Source of the DNA: CAIWHR01 sp963726775
GTDB lineage: Bacteria; Pseudomonadota; Gammaproteobacteria; Burkholderiales; Casimicrobiaceae
Assembly: GCA_963726775.1 (NCBI GenBank)
Contig: CAVSDL010000012.1
Coordinates: 1 to 64,000 of the forward strand
Length of the DNA: 64,000 bases
Direction of reading: 5' to 3'
Shown piece after piece: positions 1-9,333 of the stretch. The position numbers and the translations under genes are program-made. The notes under the pieces are model-generated. The model did not search any database and was not told the origin of the DNA. It saw nothing but the letters and a program-made list of their open reading frames with translations. Position 1 is the first letter of the stretch. Every line of letters starts with the position of its first letter.

Positions 1-423
1 TCAGCATGATTGTCAGTACCGCAATTGACGGGATTGGCAGGCCAGATATCAGCGTTAAGAATCTGATCGTCGGAAATGTAATCATGCTGCCCGCGTTTGC
101 CATCGGCAGCACGTGGGGGTTGACGGGATTGTGCATTGCTTGGGGTTGCGTATCGCCGTTGGTAGTACTTCTCAATTGGCTGCGATCCCTGCCCGCCGTC
201 AATATGGGGACAACACACCTACTGCGCGTCATGGCTTTACCGGCTCTCTGTTCTTGTAATGTATGGAGCCGTCGTCATGGCAAGGCGACACTTGATCTCT
301 GGACAAACGAGCCTTTTCCAACTGCTGACCCTCGTCCTTGTTGGTATGGTGACCTATGCATTATTGTCCGCGATGTTCAACATCAAAGTATGCAAAGAGA
401 TCATTGAATTGCGCAAAAGGTAG
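1..423 (+). pseudogene. Polysaccharide flippase (Wzx-like), C-terminal end, frameshifted
   Basis: This is the C-terminal part of a multi-spanning membrane protein whose 5' end lies left of the window; the frame is open from base 3. Hydrophobic stretches and the run GRPDISVKNLIVGN resemble the last helices of Wzx/MATE-like O-unit flippases, which move lipid-linked sugar repeats across the inner membrane. The frame breaks near 250-253. After one extra base the protein continues in the next frame (LVMYGAVVMARRH, then two more hydrophobic segments and a basic tail) to a TAG at 421-423. The frame as read instead runs into unrelated residues to 407. The following asparagine-synthase-like gene also fits a polysaccharide locus. 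The family call rests on a short fragment. Confidence 0.5.
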
Positions 424-573
424 AACGGATTGAGGCTAATTACGCGCGGGACTGCGATCTACGAAAAGGAAACGTGCCACCTTCAATGGTCCATTCTTGT
501 GGATGCCGCAAGCATCCCAATGTGAAGTCGCACAACCATTTCACAAATTGTTACGTCATCAGGAGCTCTTGGG

Positions 574-2320
574 TTGACCATCATCGCGGGCATTGTGAGT
601 CGTGTTCAAGGAGTGATTGTCGAGGAGGCAACGCGCAACGCTCTACGGCTGCTGGTCTCTCGCCACTTGGCGACAAGGTCGTCGCGTTCGGAGACAGCGG
701 TAGTTTCTTGACCAAAGAAGATATCGGCGCATTCGGCGCTCCGGCGGCGCAACAGGACGACGCCGGAAACGTATCCCTATTGGCAGGCGAGCCATTGCTG
801 AACGACAGCTTGGGTGCTCACGCTTCGAACCGAACCGGCGATCTGCAGCGACTGCACACTGAATGGATACAGTCGGAATGGCGCGGTTTGACGAAATGCC
901 GGGGCACCTACTGCGCAGTCCACTTCAATCGACTGACTAACTGCGTCAGCTTGATTGCGGCAAGATCGGTCTGCGTCCGATCTACTATTGGATTGACCCC
1001 ACATTCGTGGTGTTTTCCACGGCGCTACGTGTATTGGAAGAGCTGGATGAGGTACCAAAGGAAATGGATCTGCGTGGGGTGACGGAGATCGCGAGTTTTG
1101 GGTTTCCGTTGGCTGAGAGGACCGCCTACCTTGGCATTTCAACATTGATGGCAGGCGAAATCGTCCATGTCTCGGCCAATACCGTCGCCAAGCACGAATA
1201 TTGGCGCTGGGATCGATTGCCACCGTCGACCGCTGAAACATCGGAACTTTCCACGGAGGCCTATCGCAGATTCATGTCGGGCGTTAAGCGCCGTCTTGGG
1301 CCGGAACCGACCCAAGTTGCGTTCTTGAGCGGCGGCCTCGATTCGCGATCCATTGTTGCGGCACTTTGTAGTCTCGGCGTAAGTGTCCACACGATTAATT
1401 TTGCCCCGGCAAGAACACAAGACGAGGTCTTCGCCAGAAGTGTATCCGACGTACTTGGAACGACGCATCATCAACTTACTAAGAACATCGACAGCATCAA
1501 TGATAAGGGACAAGCATATAACCAGGAATTCGTGAGGGCTTGGTTTGATTCCAACCTTCCAGAAGTGCCCTCGTCGCAACGGCGACTACTGGTTTGGTCC
1601 GGTGATGGCGGGAGCGTCGGATTAGGGCACGTGTACCTGAACACCGAAATGGTGGCAATCGCGCAGAATGGCGAGATTGAGACGGCGATCGCCGCATTTG
1701 TTCGCCATAACAAATCCGTAGTCGCAGAAGGGTTATTTCAGCGGAGCATCGTGAGTACCATAGTCTCGATCCCAAAGCGCGGAATCCGTGAAGAGTTGGC
1801 GCGCCTGGAGTGCCAGGATCGTGGCCGTGCTTTGCACTTGTTCTTGATGTTCAATGACCAAAGAAGACACCTTAGGGATTTCTACGAGAATATAGATTTA
1901 GGAAGATTCGAATTTCAGTTGCCGTTTTTTGACGGTGACTTCCTGGAGTTGATATTGTCGAGCCCGGTGAACGAATTTCTGGGACATGACTTTTACGTCA
2001 AATGGCTGGGGAATTTTTCCCCAATGGTTACATCGGTACCTTGGCAGGCTTACCCAGGACACGTTCCATGCCCGCTGCCTATCTCCGAAGAGTTGCGATA
2101 TCAATGGAACGAATACTACGATCACGCCACTGTGCGGGAACTCAGGAAAGCCACATTGGAGCAAGCCAGCAGACTCTTGGGAGCAGCGAGCTTTCCGGAC
2201 AAGATCATCAATAGGGGGCGGCTACGCTTGGCGGTATGGCTTACCCGACTAGGCGTCCGCGACTACGGATACGCAATCGAAGGCCTCCGCCACGTTCGCA
2301 AGGTATTGGGCCATTTGTGA
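574..2320 (+). pseudogene. Asparagine-synthase-like amidotransferase, two frameshifts
   Basis: The reconstructed protein is about 582 residues, an N-terminal class-II glutaminase-like domain followed by an asparagine synthetase domain. The likely start is TTG at 574, eight bases after AGGAG (561-565), giving MTIIAGIVSRVQG. The frame must shift near 660 and again near 960, each consistent with one missing base, to join the last frame, which is open from before 1007 to 2320. The ATP pyrophosphatase loop SGGLDS is at about 1330-1347, and a second conserved WSGDGG lies near 1595. The residue after the initiator is Thr, not the nucleophilic Cys of active glutaminases, so it may use ammonia or modify glycans. 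Such proteins are common in surface-polysaccharide clusters. Local base composition is clearly A+T-richer than the rest of the window. Confidence 0.7.
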
Positions 2321-2452
2321 AGCTTCGTCACGTCGACGGGCGTGTTCGACTCCACTGCGAAATGCAGTTTCTACGCGAATATGACAGGCTCCAGGCAATG
2401 GAATGTGAGATCCGGTGAATTCGCAAACCAGCCTGAACGGTTTTCCAGATTC

Positions 2453-2831
2453 TCAGCCGAAGAGCACCAAACTCCAGATCAGGGGGACGTTTACGCAGGG
2501 ACAGGAACACCGCAGAACTTCCGATGTCCTTGGCGCGCTTGGCCAGAGGGTGGTCGTCGAGCGAAATACGATCAACGGTTGCCTCAACCGACGAGTTCAT
2601 CAACTCCACGATGAGCACCAGCATTACGCTGCCGACCATCAGCGCTTTGCCCAGGCCGCTGGCCGGAAGGAAAAACGCCACCGGAATCAGGATCGCTGCA
2701 AGGACGACTTCCTGGCGGAACGCATCCTCGTGCGTGAACGCAGCCTTGAGCCCTTCCTTGGAATACAGGAGGGCATTCCAAATTCGGCGAATACCGGTTT
2801 TGCCTTTGTGGGGGCTATTGATCGCTGTCAT
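2453..2831 (-). pseudogene. dgkA: Diacylglycerol kinase, copy 1, frameshifted near its C-terminus
   Basis: DgkA is a small inner-membrane enzyme that phosphorylates diacylglycerol to phosphatidate, recycling lipid released during envelope glycan synthesis. The start ATG is at 2831 and the product begins MTAINSPHKGKTGIRR. The conserved catalytic segment with VELMNSSVEA and DDHPLAKRAKDIGSSAV is present. About 112 residues align with copy 2 (7773-8150) with 11 differences. One extra base near 2494, compared with copy 2, throws the last ~14 codons out of frame. Without it the protein would end at the TGA at 2453-2455; as read, the frame runs on to 2328. It lies downstream of the spermidine-synthase-like gene on the same strand. 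The kinase core is complete, so the frameshifted product might still fold. Confidence 0.8.
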
Positions 2832-3005
2832 TTCGACATCACAATGGGTGCTCGAGCAATTTTCAAATCGTCCAACGGAACCACCCAATCGCTAGATTTC
2901 ATGGTCATCCGGCAGCCAGTTGCATATTTCTTGCCCTGCGGTCGAAACCAAACTAACCACTTTGATTGCCCAAGAGCGACCCGTAGCGCCTCTGCCTGTG
3001 GCGGA

Positions 3006-5312
3006 CTAGAGACCGACAGCCCTACCGGTCAGCCGCTCACGAATGCGGGCCAACGTGATGTCGCCGGAAAATAGCTGCGGCCACTCGGTGATCATGTTGT
3101 CGTCCGTGACCACAGCTCGACCTCGCGTTCGAGCCATGTGGCTTTCCCGTGTTTCGAGCAAGCAGCATTCGTTGGGGTCCTGTCCGGGTGCAGGAATGCC
3201 GAAGTCGTCCGCACGCGCCAGAATGCGATCGATCCGTAACTTAGCCTCCACGTCGTGCGTTGGCGGGAGCACCGGGGACCCATCGATTTTCTGGCTCGTC
3301 ATCGCGTTCAGCCACCGCACCTTGTCGACATCAATCGGGTTGTCGCTTGCGGCGATGAAGTTGTATACGCGGAGCGCGTGCCGGAACATTGTCACTGCAG
3401 TTCTCTGCACCTCGGGGTTATTGCCGCTGTTGTGAACACGAGCCCGCCGGGCTCCAGGTGCGACCTGATCGTCTCCAGAAATTCGCGCGAGATGAGATTG
3501 GTAGCATGCGCGCGCCACACGAAGCTGTTGTTCATGACGACGGCGTCGAATCTTGCCGCCGGGTTCCGAGCCAGCCAACGCCGCCCGTCGTCGACAACCA
3601 GATCAACCTTCGGATTCGTCAGAAGCGACGCGACCTCGGGGTAGGCTGCCACCAACCGAGTATAGCCGGGGTTGATTTCCACAACAGTCATCGTCTCGAC
3701 CGCCGGATGGCTGGCGATCACCTGCGCCCACGAGCCCGATGCCAACCCGATCATCAAGACCTTACGTGGCGCTGGGTGTAAGGCTCCGACAAAATAGGCG
3801 CGGATGATCAGGTTCGTGTCCCGGATAAGATTGGTGTTGAAGTGGCCGTCGTAGATGCCTCCGCCGAAAACGGTGCCGTCCTCCGTGACGGTGATCACTC
3901 CGCTCTTGGTCTCGACGATATGCGCGAAGCGGGTCTCCGGCGTGAACTTCAGTTTGAAGAGCAAACGCTCATAGGTTTGATCCAGCAACGGTGGTGCTGA
4001 GACTAGAACCATAGCGGCCATCGCTCCGGCCGCGCCGGCGCCGGCCAGCAGCCGTCCGCCCCTCAGGCCCGAGGCGAGAAGCAGCATGGCGCCGAGGGCG
4101 AGCCCGAACAACGTCACGGATACACCGATCTCCTGAAGGCTCAAGTGGTCCATGAGTACAAACCCGGTGATAAGACTTCCAGCCGCCGACCCCACGATGT
4201 TTGCGAGATACAGGTAACTCAGGCCCGCTCCGGCATCGTCGTCGGGTCTGATCGCGAGATGGCTCACGAGTGGCAATGTTGCGCCGAACAAGGCGGCGCC
4301 GATCGTGACGAAAACTAACGAAAGCGCGAACGCCAACGAAGTGTACGAACTCGCATAGGCCATCCCGGGCACCACGAAGTAGCCGATCGCGGTCGCGAAC
4401 AGGACAAAGTACGCCAACGCCTTGACGTACGTGGATTTGGCGAGATCAACGATGTTTCGGCAGTAGCGCCGGGCGAACCACGAACCCAACGCAATTCCGG
4501 CGAGAAATGCACCTAGCAGCAGCGGAAACGCGGCGGCGTTGCCAGCGAGCAGAAATGAGTAAACGCGGACCCACAGTATCTCGTACGAAAGCGAGATACA
4601 GCCGATCACGGCGACGACAAAAAGCGCGAGCGGGAATCGCAACGCAGTCTGCGAAGCTTTGGGCCCAGCACCTGCCACTCCAGGAAGACTACCAGTCGCA
4701 CGTTGCAACGCTGGCTGCGCGTCCTTGCGGCCCAACCAATAGGCCGCAAGTGCCGCGCCCCCAACGAGGAAATTAATCGCAGCGGCGATGGTGAGTGTTC
4801 CCGTCTTGCCGAACGTGCCAAAGAGCCAGATCACCGCAACGAAGCAAACGGCGGCAGCACCGAGCGTATTCACGAAATACAGCGTGCCAACGGAGACGCC
4901 GACGTTGTGAGACCGGCGAACCAAGTGCACGACGAGCAGAGGGAGGAAGCGTCGCGCCCATCAGCAGCGTCGGAAACAACACCAGCGCGAAAGTGATCAG
5001 GAACGTCTGAAGCGCCGACGCACCGAGCGTGTGTGCGCCGACGATCTCGAACAAGTGGGGCGAGGCAAGACCAAAGACGCCGATTCCCAGCTCGAAGATC
5101 CCGAACGCCACCAGAGGATGGACCCATCGGTTCCTGGAGATGGCGCCGCCCAGCAGGCTTCCCAATCCCAACCCGACCATGAACGCCGTAACCACGACCG
5201 TGATCGACTCGATGTTCACGCCGTAGATCGTGAACAGCGAACGCTGCCAGACGAGCTGGTAGATGAGAGCGGGAAAACCGGAGAAAAAGAAAGCGAGGTA
5301 GACAAGACCCAT
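3006..5312 (-). pseudogene. Membrane-fused spermidine-synthase-like protein, two frameshifts
   Basis: The reconstructed protein is about 768 residues: an N-terminal MFS-like half with roughly a dozen hydrophobic segments, then a methyltransferase-fold spermidine-synthase-like domain. The start ATG at 5312 gives MGLVYLAFFFSGFPALIYQ, typical of fused-MFS/spermidine synthases. The frame changes near 4940 (after MGATLP) and near 3415 (after GGLVFTT), and each join restores family-like sequence. The nucleotide-binding motif VLMIGLASGSW and the acidic VVEINPGY mark the synthase fold. The true substrate of this family is generally unproven, and polyamine synthesis is only the naming analogy. It is followed by dgkA copy 1 and is divergent from the sulfatase gene, with 220 bases between. 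Confidence 0.75.
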
Positions 5313-5532
5313 ACGTTTTCTCTAGCAAAATGTTCGCTGGCGGGCGGTGAATGACACCGAACATTCAGCGGAGGCCCTGTCGGAAACGGCAGTTATCCTA
5401 TGATGGCGTCAAACGCGGAGTAGCGTATCACGCGGGGCAAGTCGGCAGACCGGATCAGCAGTAGTCGGGAATATACTTGTCATTGGTTCGCGCTGAATCG
5501 ATGTCCAGCCGGCGGCCGCACTCACCTATCGA

Positions 5533-7578
5533 ATGACCGCCTTTCGCCGAACTCTATATTCGATCGTCCATTCGGTGGACCGGTCTTTCTGGTTGGCTTC
5601 TCTGGCGGTCGCCTTGTCCACGTTCGCGCTGGATCTGGTCCTCCTCGAGAGAAAGTACGAAATCTTCCGTGGAGGGTTCCTCCGAAGCCCATCGCATCGC
5701 TGGGACTGCAAACGTTTCGGCTTTTGTCTGCATCTTCCTTTGTATCGAACTTGCGTTCTTCACTATGATCGCCGGAGCGTGGGCCGCGTTGACGAGTTGG
5801 TTCGACGGCCGCGTTCGGATCGCGGCTTATCACTACCTCTGTCTGGTCGGGGGCATCAGCGTCGCCTTGATCGCTGCCCGTTACCAGCTGTCGAACTATT
5901 TCGGCGACTTCATGAACTTCACCGTCGTCAAGAATCTGGGCGGGGGCAATATCAAGGAGGCCATCACCTACGGTTTTGAAGAAGGACGGATCTTCGCTGT
6001 ATTGAGCGGTGTGGCTATCGTTGCGTATGTCGTCGTCGGCTTCCTGCTGGCTCGTCGGCAGAAACGCTCTCCAACCGCGATCACATTTTCCCTGCGCCCG
6101 CGCAACTACGCCGTGGTTGCTTGCGTCTCGGCTCTCGGTCTCGCCGTGCTGATTCTCGTCGCGAACCGCAACGAGGATTTTCGTTACCACCTGAATCGCG
6201 TTACCGCCTACAGCTACAGCAGAGACGTCCTCGATAATTTGACTGACTTTGACAGAGATGGATTCGGATACTTTGCCTGGACGCCTGATCCGGCTCCGTT
6301 CGACGCCACTTATCCGAACGCGTCTTCTCTGACATCCCGGGTGACGGGATCGACCAAGATGGCCTGATGGGTGACTTTGTCTATGCGCCGAGGCCGAAGG
6401 TCACCGTTTCGTTTCCGGAGAAGAAAAGAAATTTGATTGTGATTGTCCTCGAAAGCGCCCGTGCGGATGTACTGGAAGCGACCGTCGCGGGCAAAGCTGT
6501 GACGCCGGTGATGAGGGAGATTGGTGCGCAAGGCAGCACGGCACTGCTGTATTTCAGCCACACCGGGTATACAACCTCCTCCATCAAGGCGATGTTCTCG
6601 GGGTCACTCTCGAGCATGCCGCTGTACGGTAAGAGTCTCTTTTCGCTGCTTAGAGAGCATGGCTATCAGGTCGCGGTCATTTCCGGGCAAAACGAGTCAT
6701 TCGGGGAAATGGCCGAAGAACTCCAGATGCGCACGTCCGCTTTCGAGTTTTTTGACGCAACGTCGGCGCCGGCCGAGCGCGTCTTTGCTTCCGCGGCCCC
6801 GACGAGCCTGACACTTTCGAACCCGCGGGTCGTGAGGGAATTCGAGACCTTCGTTGCGCAGGTCGATTGGCAACGTCCCGTATTCGCATACGTCAATCTT
6901 CAGTCGGCGCATTTCCCGTATCACTACCCGGGGATGCCGACGCTATTGGACATTGGCGAGCCGCTCAGCCGTGGCGAAATCTCGGCAACCAACAAGGTTC
7001 GACTGGAACACACCTATCTCAACGCGATCGCGAATGCGGACCTCGCGGTCGGACAGATCGTCGCCAAGCTGCGTGACCTCGGACGATGGAATGACACGCT
7101 CCTGGTTGTGAGCGGAGATCATGGCGAGTCGCTTTTCGATGACGGGCTGCTGGGGCACGGCCATCAGTTGAACGATATCCAGACACGCACGCTCCTGGTG
7201 GCGAACCAGAGACTTCCTGGCCTCTCGGGCTTGCTCGGGCAGACGGATCTTTCGATCGAGATGTTGGAGGGAATTGGAGCAAGAGTGACGGCGGTATCGG
7301 ATCAGTCAGTGAGCGTGCGCGACCGCGACCGGAGCGACGTTTTTCAGATCGTCGGCTCGCTTGACAACCCTGCAGCGATCGGATTTGTCGACGCCGATCG
7401 GAAGAGGGTCGCACTCAGCATGACCAGCAGGGAAGCCTATTTCGACAGCGTTCAGCGCTGGATTCCGGTCGCGAACGTAAGCGCCTACCCCAACGAGGCC
7501 GAGAGGCTCAAAAGGCTTGTAAATCACTGGGAAGCACTACGCTGGGAACAATGGCTGGCAAGACGCAAGTCACAATAA
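5533..7578 (+). pseudogene. Membrane-anchored sulfatase / LTA-synthase-like hydrolase, two frameshifts
   Basis: The reconstructed product is about 680 residues, with several N-terminal membrane segments followed by an alkaline-phosphatase-superfamily domain facing the periplasm. The start ATG is at 5533. The frame shifts near 5670 and again near 6330; the second break separates the membrane part from the catalytic part that reads on to 7578. Catalytic features are LIVIVLESARAD near the domain start, a Thr nucleophile context SHTGYTTSSIKAMFSG, and the metal-site SGDHGES. LTA-synthase-type members transfer phosphoglycerol or phosphoethanolamine to glycans, while others are sulfatases; the exact reaction cannot be read here. 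The gene is convergent with dgkA copy 2, with a hairpin between. Confidence 0.75.
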
Positions 7579-7636
7579 TGCCCGACATGCGGACATGCGT
7601 AACCGCAGCGGCGCCGGTCCGGTGTTCAGGGATTTC

Positions 7637-7665
7637 AATAACAAAACCCCGCCGCGAGGGCGGGG
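7637..7665 (-). terminator. Rho-independent terminator behind dgkA copy 2
   Basis: A seven-pair GC stem (CCCCGCC at 7647-7653 pairing with GGCGGGG at 7659-7665, five-base loop) is followed on the minus strand by TTTTGTTATTG. The T-run is on the minus-strand side, so it ends the operon 10929-7773; the plus-strand sulfatase gene stops 68 bases before it and may share the hairpin. Confidence 0.7.
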
Positions 7666-7772
7666 CTATCGTTACGGCCACTGTGTATCAGACTTGTGCG
7701 CGGCGGCGCGCAGCCGCGATGCCCGCGACAAGCGAATTACAGGAGGCTAGCGTTACCTCATTTGCTCCGCGA

Positions 7773-8150
7773 TCATCCAAGAAGCACCAAACCCCAAATT
7801 ACCGGGACGTTAACCAGGGACAGGAATACGGCGGAACTGCCGATGTCCTTGGCACGCTTGGCCAGAGGGTGGTCCTCCATGGAAATGCGATCCACTATCG
7901 CTTCGACCGCGGAGTTTAACAACTCCACGATCAGCACCAGCATGACGCTGCCGATCATCAGCGCTTTGCCAAGGCCGCTGGCTGGAAGGAAAAACGCCAC
8001 CGGTATCAGAATCGCCGCAAGGAATACTTCCTGCCGGAATGCATCCTCGTGGGTGAACGCGGCCTTGAGCCCTTCCCTGGAGTACAGGAGCGCATTCCAA
8101 ATTCGGCGAATGCCGGTCTTGCCTTTGTGCGGACTCGTGAATGGCGTCAT
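7773..8150 (-). CDS. dgkA: Diacylglycerol kinase, copy 2 (intact)
   Basis: This 125-residue integral membrane kinase phosphorylates diacylglycerol with ATP and has the usual length of the DgkA family. The core with VELLNSAVEAIVDR (catalytic Glu region), EDHPLAKRAKDIGSSAV and three hydrophobic helices is complete. The start ATG at 8150 lies 14 bases after the stop of the glycosyltransferase gene, so it is the last gene of a three-gene operon and a terminator follows. It is about 90 % identical at protein level to the copy at 2453-2831, and both have ATTGTGATGTC just before the start. DgkA next to glycan genes is common, because polymerising glycans on lipid carriers releases diacylglycerol or undecaprenol. 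Confidence 0.93.
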   Translation of the reverse strand: MTPFTSPHKGKTGIRRIWNALLYSREGLKAAFTHEDAFRQEVFLAAILIPVAFFLPASGLGKALMIGSVMLVLIVELLNSAVEAIVDRISMEDHPLAKRAKDIGSSAVFLSLVNVPVIWGLVLLG

Positions 8151-8163
8151 CTGGACATCACAA

Positions 8164-9333
8164 TCAGCTCTTGGGCGATCCTCGGTTCACCCGACTGTTG
8201 AATGAATCGTAGACCTCGAGGTAGCCGCCGACCATGGCGTCGATGCTGAACGACTCGAGCGCCCGCCGGCGGCCGGCGGCGCCTTGGCGCATCCGCAAGT
8301 TCGCGTCGAAAGCATAAGTCCGAAGCTCCCCTGCGAGCTGGATCGGGTCCGATCGACGGATGAGCTTGCCGGTCGTATCGTCAACGACCAATTCGGCGTT
8401 GCCGCCGACGGCAGTCGCGATCACGGGAAGGCCGGAGGACATGGCCTCGAGCAGCGTGTTCGAAATACCCTCATTGAGCGAGGGCAGCACGAATATGTCG
8501 AGACATTGGTAAAGTGGCGCGGCGTCGTCGCGCGCACCGGGCAGCCACGCAAGATCAGCGAGAGCCTCTTCCTTGATACAGTTGGCGAGCGCGTCACGCT
8601 GTGGCCCATCGCCGACGATGACCAGCCGGGCGTGCTTGCGGAACTGGGTGTCCTCGCGCGCCATCCGCCCGAATGCGCGCACGAGCGTGGCCTGATCCTT
8701 GACGGGCTGCAAGCGCCCGACGGTGCCGATCACGATCTTGTCGTCGCCGTAGAAATCCTCCGGCATTCGACCCGGCGGTTTGCCGGTGGCGCCGGCGCTC
8801 ACGAAGCGCGACGTATCGACACCGTTGTAGATCTGCGATATTCGCGACCGGGCCACACCGATCCGCCGAATCAGGTAGTTCTGGAGATCCTTCGACACGG
8901 TAATGTACCGATTCACGAGCGGGCGGTGCAGCTTCCGCAACAACCGCGACCGGATAGTGTCGCCGTGGAGATCGCTGACGTCCCAACCGTGCTCTCCGTG
9001 GACCCTGATGGTGACGCCGGCCGTAAGCGCGGGAAGGAGGGCGTCGAGTCCCGAGAGATTGCGACTGTGCACGATGGCAGGTCGACGAGCTTTGAGAATG
9101 GCGTGAATGCGTCGATATAACTGCATCGTCGACAATTCCGATCGTCGCAGCGCCAGCACCTCGACATCGGGACGCTCGATCCGGTTGCGGAAATCGGAGA
9201 AATCCTCGACGCAGATCACGCAGTGCCGATAGCGATCCGCGGGAATGCGGTTGATCAGGTTGACGAGCCCATTTTCCATGCCGCCCATGACCAGGTGATG
9301 GATGACATGAACGATGAGCGGCGCCTCTGTCAT
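8164..9333 (-). CDS. Glycosyltransferase, exosortase A-associated (TIGR03088-like)
   Basis: This 389-residue GT-B-fold family-4 glycosyltransferase presumably adds a sugar to the lipid-linked exopolysaccharide on the cytoplasmic face. The N-terminus VHVIHHLVMGGMENGLV is typical of the sugar transferase group found with exosortase A loci (TIGR03088, 'stp2'). The C-terminal donor site shows GTVGRLQPVKD and the EX7E-type NEGISNTLLEAM followed by SGLPVIATAVGG. The ATG at 9333 directly abuts the TAG of the upstream deacetylase fusion (TAGATG), so the two are translationally coupled. It sits about 36 kb from the main XrtA operon, where its family members usually are. The sugar specificity cannot be told. 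Confidence 0.9.
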   Translation of the reverse strand: MTEAPLIVHVIHHLVMGGMENGLVNLINRIPADRYRHCVICVEDFSDFRNRIERPDVEVLALRRSELSTMQLYRRIHAILKARRPAIVHSRNLSGLDALLPALTAGVTIRVHGEHGWDVSDLHGDTIRSRLLRKLHRPLVNRYITVSKDLQNYLIRRIGVARSRISQIYNGVDTSRFVSAGATGKPPGRMPEDFYGDDKIVIGTVGRLQPVKDQATLVRAFGRMAREDTQFRKHARLVIVGDGPQRDALANCIKEEALADLAWLPGARDDAAPLYQCLDIFVLPSLNEGISNTLLEAMSSGLPVIATAVGGNAELVVDDTTGKLIRRSDPIQLAGELRTYAFDANLRMRQGAAGRRRALESFSIDAMVGGYLEVYDSFNSRVNRGSPKS

